Shown here: positions 25,001 through 37,000 of the stretch, piece after piece
Numbering within the stretch: the stretch's first letter is position 1
Layout: every line of letters starts with the position of its first letter
Assembly (NCBI GenBank): GCA_025345505.1
Contig: JANVCC010000077.1
Span: forward strand, 989,998-1,053,997
Direction of reading: 5' to 3'
DNA length: 64,000 nt
DNA from: Todiramphus chloris collaris
Taxonomy: Eukaryota; Chordata; Aves; Coraciiformes; Alcedinidae
Program-made: the position numbers and the translations under genes
Notes under the pieces: model-generated
What the model saw: only the letters and a program-made list of their open reading frames with translations
Told to the model about the DNA's origin: nothing
Databases searched by the model: none

Positions 25001-28000
25001 ATGCATCAGGATGATATCTCCCATACCATACCCCTCTTCTCCAGCCGCTGAAGGTCTAACAAAAGATGCTTGGCAGACAGTGAGCAAATGCATCATTCTG
25101 GCTCTAGATTAGTGAAGCAAACTACTTCTGAAGTGCTGGGGGAGGCAGAGGGGAGATAGGAGCAGGACTGGATAGGCTGTAGTCTGGATAGGAGCAAATG
25201 ACTGGGAGGAGGTAGTCAGGCTTGAAGGGAAACTGGTTCTGCTGAAGATTGGGAATTTCTCCACACTGCGTGCCAGCCGTTGTGTATCTGGCTTGTGTGT
25301 TAATATGCTTTAATATGCAGCATGTCAGAGTGCCTCCTGCATGTAGCTAAGCTTCACCTCCCCTGGGTAGCTGGCATCCTGCATCTCTGAGTGGAGCTGG
25401 ACACGCATGGACAGAATTGTGTGATTCTGACTCTCTCCTTGGTTCTGTTGCCTCTGGTTTCTTTTCGGAGTAGTGTGAGACTGCTGCAGACTGGAAGTCT
25501 GTTCTCTCTCTGTAGCGTTGCCTGGAGTGTGTTCTGTAATACATTCTCTAGGATCTGTCAGCTGTTCTCTAACTTTCCACCTGCACAAAGCACAACTGCT
25601 GCAGCCACTTTCTTGCCTAAAGAGGTGTTGCAGGGTCATGGTGCTCCACTCTCCATCTCTGCACAAGCCTGCACACGTACTCATACCATTTTGTAGGCAT
25701 CCTGATGCTTTACAGGTGCAGGGCTAATTTAGGGCCAACTATTAAAGCCAGCTTTTAATGTACATTGCTCTAATTAGTAAATCCTTGTTCTCTCTCCTTT
25801 GAGACTGAGGTACATATTCCTCTAAGTCTAAGCCGTCCATCAAAGAGGACTTGAAATGAGGCCCTGTTATGGTTGGTAGACACGGGCAGCTAATGGAGAG
25901 AGAGCCCATTTCCTTTGAGAAGAGAAACCTGTACCAAGGTGATTGATAGTCCCAAAGATTTATTAGTGTGGGGGCTGGATAGAGGCTTGCAAACTGGAAC
26001 CCAACAGCTTGTTTTTTTCAGGGGGAAAAAGAAGTCTGGTACACACAGATGTGTGTACCTCTTTCCTCTGCCTTGGGGTGGTGGGGGGGTTGGGGGAAGG
26101 AAAGAAAAGAGACCAGGAAAAGAAGTGAACTGATCAGAGGAAGCTATTGCAGACTGAGCTGGGCCAAGCAGCAGCTGCTACTATTGCTGTGCTTGGTCTC
26201 TGCTTCCTGATGCAGCTGTCTTGAACTTTGCACCTGCACTTTGTTCAGTGACCTGCTTTGCCTGTCCAGGCTGATTTAATGAGGGGTGAGAATCAAGAAG
26301 GACTATCTGATGGAACAGGTTTTCTCTTGATTGTTATTTTCTGTCTTGCACAGAAATTGTGTATTGATTAGTGCACGTGGCCTGTATGTTTTCCTTTTCC
26401 ACCTACTCCCCCTGAATTTTCTCCTCTTTGACAATGGAGAAGCAAGGGAGCCTGCTCCAGAAATTAGCAAAGCAGTAGTATCTCTCTAACATTTGTCTTC
26501 TGATGGTTTCAGAGCAATCTGGTATATATAGATTGTGTGCAGACCACTTCATATAAGTTAGTAGCCTGGCAGAGCAAGGACTTCATGCTCCTGGTATGTA
26601 GTGGAAAATGTCAGGCACTTTGGTATTATTGAGGGCCGGTGAACAGTGCTGTTCACACTGTGCAGTGGCTCTGTCCTCTGCTTCCCAAACTATGGGTTGT
26701 GAGGCCTTGATGGTCCTCAGACCCCTGTTGGCTCTCCAGCTCTCGCAGTGAAGGCAGGCAGTGATATGGGTTCCTGCTCCTGTCGGAGTGACTGAGACTG
26801 GTTGAAACCTCAAAGCTTAGAACAAACAATTAACCCTAACCTGCCTTGGTAGGGGCAATGAACCAAAAGGGTCTGAAGAGGAGGTGGCACAGAGGAACGC
26901 TCTTCTGTACCAAAGAAATTGCTGTGTTGCTAGTTCATATCTTCTTTTTGTGCTCTTTCCCAAGTCAAACATTCTGCAGAAGTTCTTGATGTGCTAAAAT
27001 TTGGTTGCCTCCATTAGGCGGTTTTGGTACAAACACCCTGAAGAGAAGTGTGGAAAATAAGGTGGTGGTTGGTGAGCTGAAGTGTGGAAGTGTTATTCAC
27101 CAAATCCTACAATAGTAGAACAAGAGACATTTGAAATTAATAGGAGATTGCTTTAAAATGGACAAAAGATAGTATTTCATCACACATTATGTGGTGAACT
27201 TCCTGCTCCAAAAGGTTGTGGAGGTGGATGATGCCAGCAGTTTTGAAATGGATTTGGCAAACGCATGGATAGCAGGTCTGTAATGAAGGACTAGGTGGGG
27301 ATACGCTCCCTAAAATCCTTAATAGGGCAATTGTGGGTGCTGAGGCAGTACGAAGAGAATCACCACAGAAAGTTGCCAAGCTTTCATGGTCTTCTTAAAC
27401 AGCATCTGCTAATACTGCCGCTGGAGACAAAGCGGTGAGCTAGATGAGCCATGGCTTGATCAAGGTGGGCATTTCTCATATTCTTCTGGTCATGGTGGGT
27501 TAGTCCAGCATCCATCTACTCTGGCATTTGGTGTCCAGCAGTGGTTAATGGTAGATGTCTAGGGAGAAGGGTGAGAATGCTCCTTCTCAGCTTCCAGTGA
27601 TGGGAGGTTAGGGTTTCCCTGGTTAATGTTTTCTTGTGGACCAGTATTTCTTTCATATTTGCAGAGGCTAGGTCTGTGAGCAGTCTCTTCTTTCTGAGCC
27701 TGTTAATGTTCTGGTCTTCTTAGGCTCCTTTCCAATTCAGTGCTGTGTCCTGAGGAAGAAATACTGTTCTATTTTTAAACCTTTTGTCTGACCATCTTGT
27801 GGGGGTCTGTAGTGAATGATTCACCCCTCTGGAGACCCTCTGTTCTGTTTACAAGTTTAGTATTTTTCCCAAGCCACTGCAACTCCAGTATTGACAGCCT
27901 CATGTGAAGCAGTAACGAGTACCAGTACTTGTTGGCCAGTTGTCGTTTAGAGTGGACTTAACATGTAGGCACCCCTGAGATGTGGTAAGCTCATTTCCTC

Positions 28001-31000
28001 CCAGTGCAGCTTCTGACTGCAGTCCACAGGGATGCAGCCTAACCTGAATTGATGGTCATGTAATTGGATCTTGTGCATCCACATGATAAAGATCAGAGAG
28101 AGCTTCGACTGGGACACTCCTAACTTGATGCAGAATCAAATACTGTCACTACTTACAATACTGAGTAATGTGCTCATTTCAGTGGAGGACATGTGAGCAA
28201 GCTTGGTCTGGCCTTTCTTCATGTGTGTTTGACTTGCCAAGGGAAAATGGTTCTTTTAATAACTGTGGTTTTGGATAAGACTTCCTAAACTCTTGGAACA
28301 TGTGGGAACAGGACAGGCCATGGAAAGCAAAGGAGGAAACTGTGGTTTCACACTGCTGCCTGCATATCTGTCTGTGCACCTAAAGCTTCCAGATTTCTGT
28401 TCCTTGAAGTGTTGGAGTGACTGCCAGCAGGTTGTCCCGCTTCACCTAGACAGCAGCTTACTGAGGGGCAGGAGGCTGTGCAGTACTTCATATCTCTATC
28501 AGATATTTCTTGACATCCAAGAATGATGTGTTTCAGGGAATCGTCTTTTCCATTGCAGACCTGGGAGCACATGCCTGAAGGGGCTTTTTCCCAGTCTTTT
28601 CCAGTGCAATTCTTTTCCCTCGTAGTCCATTTTCTGTGTAATTTTTGTTCCAATATACAAACATAAAGCATCATAATAAATTATTCCTCACCTTCTTGGC
28701 TTGTCCTTTCCCAGTCCCTACAGCATTTTGTTTTGCCTGATCCCTGTCCTGTCTTCATCTGACTAATCTCAGTTATCACTGAAATTCAATACTTTTTGGT
28801 CTGCCTTGCAGCCCAGCCTGATTATAGATACCTGAAGATAATTTGTGCTGTGAACCTGTGTTTTATTATCTATTGATGTCAGGATGGTTCGAGTTCTGGC
28901 TTCTGCAAAACTTTTTCATCAGATTTTTGAGTAGTTCAGGATCTGTGTGGGAGGTGGTCATTAAATATCATTATGCCTCAAACACGTGTCTTTTTGATTG
29001 CATACACGGCTAAGGCTGTCCTTTCTGGCCTGATTGGCAGGTTTATTTCTCACTCTGGTGCTTGCTCACAGCTAAGCATGCCCTGAGCCTGCAGATGGAG
29101 AGCAGGGCTTCATTCAAGATCTTGGTCGCTTAGGGGCAAACAGTTGATATGCTCCAAACACTTAGCATGAAAACCCTGAAGCAAATCATATTGCATAGAG
29201 TGGAGAGCTGGGGGGGTGAAAGCTGCCCAGAGCTTTAAGGGCAAGTGAACTGAGGTTGTTGCAAGCGTGTCCGTGTCAGGGCTGGAATGATCAGGAAAGC
29301 ACTAGGAGTCATTTCATGGCTGAGTTAAACGCAGATGAGGCTTTGCTCTCCTCCTCCACAAAGCACCTGTGTCTCCATGCCTCAGTGTCCTGGACCTCTC
29401 TGTGTGCAGCATGTGCTGCATATACATACTTCTCCCCTTTCACTTTTTCTGGTCTTTAGCTTTTTAAAACCCTCTGAGCATTATTTTCTTCTCCCCTGAT
29501 GAACAACTCATTTAGACTTCATTTGGAAATTGTTAGAATATCAGAGCTGAGGAGGAAGATCAAGCACTCTGCTTTTAAGTGATTTGGCTTCTTTCCCCTG
29601 TAAGTGTGAACAAGTACAAGCTCCTGCCTCTGTATGATGTGAAGAAAGAACTGATGCCCTTTGTGGGAAGATGATGAAAGTATGTATTTGTTGAGAAGTC
29701 CTCTTCTTCCTCACCACTCTCATCTTTTTTTTTTTTTCAAAATTCTCCTAAATTGAGAAGTTTGAATTATAAGTGTGTATGGTAAAAGGAATAAGACAAA
29801 AATAATTTGTGGCTTGTGCCACCAGGAAAACAAATTCCTTCCCAGCTCTACTTTTAAAATGAAACATTCTTGGGTTTTAGTTGCTCTGGCAAACCTAAAA
29901 GGATTCTCCCCTCCCCCATGACATCACTCGCGTGCACGGCTTGCTGGCTTACTGAAAAGTCATTTTCTGTCATATGTTCTAATGGAAAAGTTTAGATAAG
30001 CTGTAATTATATATATATATATATATATGCATTTTTAAAAGAATGTTTGTTAACTGAAGACTCTGCCAGTCACATCTGAAAATGTATTGGGGTTTGCCTT
30101 GGCAATCCTCATGCTTAGAAAACAGAAAGGAGGTATTTTTAAAATACGAGAGGTTTTCTTCTTTTGCATCATGATTCTTCAAGCGTTCTCAACACAGGGG
30201 CATGTATAAAACAAAGACAGCTGGAGGATTAACTCAGTTCTATATGTCCCCTTCTTGTGGTGTGTAGGATTGTAAAAAGAAAAAGCCCTGGGCACTGTAA
30301 GGTTTGTGATAAGGGATGAGCAGAGGCAACGTTACACATCTTTTCCCACCGGTGCTGGGAGCATTCACTGTATTTCTCTGCATAGCCTTGAAATTGGCCT
30401 GGTCAATCTGAATCTGCTTATATTTATCCTTGGTGTCTGCTTCTCAGATGCTGGCACTGATTTCCTGGCAAACACCTTGCTCAGAAGTGTCAAAGTTTGT
30501 TTTTAAGGAAGAAGTCTTGAGCATTGATGAGCTGAAGGCACACTGTATCTAGCTGAGCTCCTCTCTGTGGCAAGTACCTAAAGCAGCTTGGGTGAAGCTG
30601 CAAGAAACTGGGTTGAAATTGAAAAATGGACCTTTGTGTGAAAGTGTGAAAGATGTAGGTGGTTTGAAGAGAAACCAGAGTACTGTGGGGTGGCATCAGG
30701 CAACTCAATTCTCTGCAGCCTGCTGCTGTGTTGGATCATAGTTGTGTATTTTCAGCAGCTCAGAAATTACAAGTCTGTGCCCTGGGGGCTGTGTTGCCTG
30801 TCTCTTTGCTACATATGAGTCTCTGGGGATCTCCTTTCCTTGTTGTCAGGATTGTTGTGATTGCATCATCTCCTAGGGCTTGCTCAGCACTCCTGTGTAA
30901 CTGGTGCTCTGATGAAAGTCATGGGCATCTTTTCACTTGCCTGCTTACCATTTGGTCCCCATTGAAGAATAAGGACCAAGGTTTTAGATTGTGACAATTT

Positions 31001-34000
31001 TTGTGTCTGTTAGAATGCTGCAGTCATAACAGTCACAAAATGAGGTTGTTGTTTTGCCCCCCCTCCCAATATAACTTAATATTAAACAAACCTCAAACAA
31101 AAAAAAAGGCCCCCTTGCACTGGAGCTGTGATCATCAAGTCAGCTGAGCACGTTTAACTTGCCTGCAGCCCGGGAGCTGACCAGCCAGAACAAGGATTTT
31201 TATACTGAAGGTAGGTAATGATGATAATTCAAAGAAAGCGTAGATGATAACAAGTTCTGAGGATCAGCAGAGGCAGTGTGCCACAGGATGCTGGTTTCTG
31301 GCTTGTGGGACAACTGATGCCAGTCTGGTGCAACACGGGAGCAATACACTGGGAGCCAAGTGTATTGTACCAGCAGGTTTCCTGGTAGGTTCTTCAGAAC
31401 CAAAGGCTTGTAGCAGAAAGGGAGATGAAATAAGTGAGGTCCCACTATAAAAAGTAGTTTTGCTTTGGTAATGGGGAAATGGGTCATCAAAAAGAGAAAT
31501 CAGAGCCTTCATTTTTGTTCTCCTGGTTCTGTTTGTTGCCCAGTGTTTAGGGCAGCTGCTGGAGGAGGTGAATGATTCTTCCCTGTTTTGTTTTGTTTTG
31601 TTTTTTCTCAGCAATGAGTTCTCTGTCGTTGGCGCAGTTCTTGCTATCGCGGCTGGGACCTGCACTGTCTACTTTCCTCTTCACAAGTCTGTTGCCTTTC
31701 CGAATCTCAGTGCCAAGGTACTAGACTAGAAATCCTGCCCTGGGAGCATAGGCTGCGCCAGGCCTTCAAGAATCTATCATGCGTCACACCTCTTCACATG
31801 CTCCTATTGTGCACCACTGGATCTCTTTTCTCCTTTACCCTTTTTTTGGCACCCTGCACTGTCCTGTTCCACAGGCTGGGGGAAAGATGCTTGTCATGAG
31901 CTGACCTCCTCGGCATGTGTCCCACCGCTGCCTGTGCCCCGGCTCTGCCAGGCAGGCTGTCCTGCTCCAACCCCCTCCTCTGCTCACCCCAGATTGGAGC
32001 CCCCAAGAGGTCTTTGTCTGTCTGTTGAGAGCAGCCCCCCATCCCACCATTCCCACATGGTGCACCCTCCCCATTCAGCAGTTTGGGCTGAAAGAACCTT
32101 GGCTAATTATGCTGGGCTGAAAATTACCACTTTGCTGCGTTCTCCTGCTGCTGGGCCCATTTGTGTGGGGCCTGTAGTTAGAGGGAACAAAGTCCCCCCC
32201 GTGGAGCCAGGCAGGCCCCAAGTGTGAAGCTACAGGTACAAGCAAGAGGGGAATGAAGGGAATAATTACCAGCTTCTCCAGGTGAAAGCCCGTTAAAACT
32301 TCAATAAGCCAATTAGGGGCCAGGGTGTGTGTGAGGGGAGAGACTCCCCCACCTATGAGTGATTCCCACCAGGCAATTAACAAAAATCACTTCATGGAGG
32401 GGAGGGTAAGAAATGGCTCTTAGAAATTGTCTTGAGTTGGGGGGGCCCGAAACAGCACGACGGCTGCAGTGGTCCTCGTGTACTCCAACACCGGCTCACT
32501 GTGTGGCCTGAAAGTGTTGGTGGGGCTCGGGGGAGAGGGAGGAGGGAGGGAAAATAGCGAAGAAAAAGGAATCGCTGGAGCTTTACACCTGGGCAGGCTT
32601 TGAGAAAGAGAGGGTTGGAGTTCAGGGCTTGTAAGGCTGTGTGTGGGCCCAGGGCACTGAGCTCAAGGGGACCGCTGGCTGTGGGGAAGTGGGTGAGGGT
32701 CAGGCTCAGGGGGTCTTCCCCATTGGGGTGAAGGGGAAGGCTAATGGCGTTGAGCCCAGTAGGTAGGGGGTAGGTGCTGGGTGTGAAGGCTCAAAGTGGG
32801 TGTGCCAGTGGGTGAGAGCTCAGTGCCAGGCCTTTGGAGATCTGCCCAAGATGTGTGATGGTCTGTTGGTGCCTTGCATTATCCCAGGAGCAGATGCATC
32901 TAATGCCTTTGAGTGTGTCTCCTCCAGGAACTGTGTTTTTCTGCTGCTCATCCAGCAACTTCGCCTGTTTCTTCCTTTTCAGTCAGTTCCAAAAAGCCAG
33001 TGGGATTGCTCAAGAAGGAGATTTTATGAAGTCACCCTGCAATTCCCTGGCACTGTATTGCAGATGGCATGTGCACCAGGTGGAGGTAGTGCATTCTGGC
33101 TGGTGGGCACCTACCAGGAGTCTTGCCTGTCTGTATTTGAATGACTGCTCAGTGGAGCAGTGCAAGAGTAGACTGTAGGATGAAGTTTCTGGAGGTGGCC
33201 AGGATTTCCCTAGTGATGGTGGAAGGGAGAATGCATAGTGTCATTGAAGAGGTGGTGTTTAACCACCTGGGAAACCCTAAACTTTCCCCCCTCCCCTTTT
33301 TCTTTTTTTTTTTCCTTTTTCTCCCCAGAAAGCTCTCTTTGTTAGGAATAGAGAGCTATCTGTAATTCTTGTGCAGCCCAGCTTTTAGACTCAGAAGTGG
33401 TTTCTCAGCAGAGTCATGTTTCTTTATGATTTGGCTTCCAAGATGTAACTCCAGTAGAAGCCTGCAAAGAGAGCCCATCCACAGAAAGGCCTGGCAAGCA
33501 CGCGTAGACAAAACAGTTTTGGCATGGGCTTTCTGCCTCCCTTGATGTTTAGTATGTGTTGTTCAGACCAGTGCCCAAGTTACATACTGGATTATATTTC
33601 ATCTGTTGTTAAGGAGTCTCTTTTTTTTCTCGCAATAACAGTAGTAACTTAGGCATCATTTGGAGTTTAAATTGGGTCTGCAGAGACCTAGGGATGCAGA
33701 AATTCTCATACAGTGACCTCTGTCCTGAACCTGAGTGGTTACTTCATGCCTGGCGAGCCCAGAGGTTGAGGAAGGAGGATGAGTGTTGGACATACCATGC
33801 AAATAAGTATTTCACACTGCTAAACATCCGATATCAAGCCTTTTCCTTTAATAAAGGAGCAGGGTTGGTATTAACTCAGTAGAAATATTTGTGCAGCCAC
33901 AAAAGCAATTCTGTTTGAGGGTCTGAAAAAAATGACAGCAGTGCTGTGAAAAGCACCATTTGAATATCCTTCTCCTACAGGAACACTCAGGACCTTCAAC

Positions 34001-37000
34001 TTTTATAGAGCTCATCTGAGTCTGGTCCTGTCCTGGATACTTGCTTCTCCCTAAAAGCATGTGTCATGTGGAGCATTGTGGAAAGGAGGGTGTTACTTAG
34101 ATGCAAACGGACTTGGGAACATCAGGACTGTTTTGTGGGTGGACTCAGTAGTTTCTTACAAAGGGTATTTTCCTGTTCAGTGCTGCACTGTGGAAGAGGT
34201 CTGTGTGCGTGTGTCTGTCTTGTCTAGAATCTCTGTCTTAATGTGATCGAGCTTGGTTTTTCTCCAGAAATGGGAATTATTTTCTATATCTGGCTGCCTC
34301 TTTTCACAGAACTTAACCTCCTGCTGGGCTGACAGTGGGATGACTTGTGCAGGCAATATGGAATGAAGCCACAAAGCAGTGAAGGCAACATGGAGTTGTG
34401 TAGGTTGAGTACCTGCTAAGAAACTTGCTAGAGTAGGAGTGATCTGTGCCGTGCTGGGAATTGGGCCTTTGGGGATATTAAAGGCTTATTCTGTTCTCCA
34501 CCCTGTGGGTCTCTGAAGCCTGGAGGAAGACATGAGGTTAGATAGTCAAGGCAGAGGGTTGAAGAAATGAAGCTGGTGTTCCCTCTCCCCTGAGGCATGC
34601 AGTGAACGACATGGGACACAATGACATGGGCGTTTCTTCTATCCCATGCGCTGGAGTTCTGCCTTGGGTGTAAGAATTCGCTGTTTCAACCCAGCCTCTC
34701 TATAGTGCCCTTCAGTACAAAATGCAAATGCCTTCTTTCTGGGGACCATTTTCCAGTGGTCCACTTGAGGCTCGAGATAGCATGTGAATGCATTATTAGT
34801 CTGTCTGTCTGTGCCTGTGTCACTGGTGGTCCTTGCCAGAGCATGGCATTTCCTCTTGGAGCAGCAGTGGTTGTAAATGTTACGACATTTGTGCAGTCGC
34901 CTTTACACATTTTGTTTTCTCTCTGTGCTGAGTCCCTGGTGGGGAGTGGCAGAGTTCTTCTGTAGCTTCTCTGTGTGCAATTTATGACGCATATCAGGAG
35001 CAAATTTAACCCTGAGCTGACTGATGCCTTGAGGGATGCTTCAGTGTGCACATGAGGCTCAAGCAAGCAGCAGCAAATGTGCCAGCACTTTCCAGTCTGT
35101 CTGTGGAAGAAGCCTGGTCATTTGCCTCCAGCTGCTGGTTCTCTTTGGCAATGTTACCCACTGCTGAACAAAGATGAGGCTGTGTGGCACTGGGGCTCGT
35201 GCAGGTGAGCTCAGTCCTGTGACTGAGTCCAAATACAAGACTATTTTACACGCACGCAAGCAGTTGGGCCCAAATATAAGCTCAGCTCCAGAGCATTCTA
35301 GAAGCTCTTCTTTGTGCTGAGTCTGGAGTAGTACAGGGACCTGAGGAGGTTGCCAGCAGACTCCTGAAACTGGGCTTTAACAAAAGGCAGTGCGGGTGCC
35401 CTTGAGCCTACAGCAGCAGCCAGCAATACTGATAGAAAATGTCAGTTTGATGGACCTTGTCATCTTTTCCTTGCACTGAAGGTCTGGAGCTGAAGCATTT
35501 CATGAAGAATGCTAGAGGAGTGTGGTCCACTGGACTGGAAGGATGGGAAAGCTCCTGAGGAATATGGAATGACTTGTCTGGAGCCAAAAACCAAGATGGA
35601 TATTGCAGAGCAGTAGTAAATTGAATGCGAACTGCACTTGTTATTTAAAGTTTCAGTTATATCACGTGTCATTGGCTTCTTCAGCTTTTCCAGTCTTATC
35701 TTACTCTAGACAGCCTTCTGCTCCTCATGTTCCTTGTTCTGGAAAGTGGCGATTTTAGCCCATTAACAGTGGCTGGACTTTTGGTGCAACTGCTTTACTT
35801 GCTGGTTTTTGTTCAGTTTGTGGTTACTGACTTGTTAGCATATAAGCCAGCTGTCCTGACTTACCTCTGAGATACTGAAGGTGCTTGGTTTGGTTCTCTG
35901 TCATCCTGCAAGAGGCACAAAGTAGGGCTAAATGGATCAGTCTGGGGGAGTGAAGGGATAACACCAGCCCTGTGTAACCACCCAATCCTGGTGTTGGCCA
36001 GCATTGTCTGAATCAAAGCAGGTAGGACTTCTTGTATGTTTGTGGTGCCTGTGGATAAGAAAATGCTAAAATGATGCTGTGCTTTGTGATTTTTTTTTTA
36101 ATTTTTTTTTTCTTCCTGCAAATTAAATGTCCCTGTGGAAGGAGAACCTGCTGCCCTGCACTATCTCAGTTTCTCTCCATTTGTGTGAATCTGGTCTGTT
36201 GGAGAAGCCTCATGCTGGAGGTGGGGAAACTCCCTGGGCAGAGTTTTCTACCCCCTCCTCTCCCCTTTACAATGTTGTTACTGTTGCATCTGCTCCCCAT
36301 CCTCCTGGGCTCTTCAGCAGGGGCTCCATCAAGTTTGTGTGACCTTAGCACTGTATTCATGCTGGAGGAGTTACCTTCTGTAATGATGTCAACTGATGAG
36401 GTTAGCAGGATGGTGGCGGCTGCGATAAGACATGACATGTTCTAATGATTCGCCTTAGCGAGCTGCATGTGTGTGTTGGGGGGGCACGGAGGGGCTTAGA
36501 GAGGGGAGATGGGGGCCCCACAGGTGCCGACAAAGACTTTGACCTTTGCTGCTATAATATCAGTGTTTCACAGGCAGGGCGGTTCGGTAACCCACTTTCA
36601 GCCCATCAAAAATTGATTTAATTGCAATTTTTTCCCCCAATTAGGAGCACTGGAGCTTAACTAATTGGAGTAATAGAGAGTAATAAGGCTCTGATAAAAA
36701 GCCTTCCTCTGCCTCCTTTGTATCTTGTGTCATCGCCTGTCAGAGGTCAGAGAGCTTGCATATTCTATTAGGCAGAGTTGCCTTCATTTGTACAAATTAG
36801 TTTACCCAACAGTAATTAAAATGCCAGTGCGGGTCGGGGAGAGCTGAATACAATTGATGGGCACGTTGGTGAAGGATTTGACAGCTCCGGTGGCCTCCCT
36901 TGCCAAAGCGTGTCAGTGCTGAATCAAAGGCTACACAAACCCACAGACCCGTGTGTTTAACCCGTGGCACCGTCGGCACCAACTGCTTTCTCTCCTCTCC

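Noticed and set aside
28348-28674. Reverse frame with a Cys-Cys-His-Cys-like pattern (CSQVCNGKDDSLKHIILGC)
   Set aside because: The spacing loosely recalls LINE C-terminal zinc motifs, and CR1 relics lie nearby. The rest of the frame shows no reverse transcriptase motif, so it was not called.
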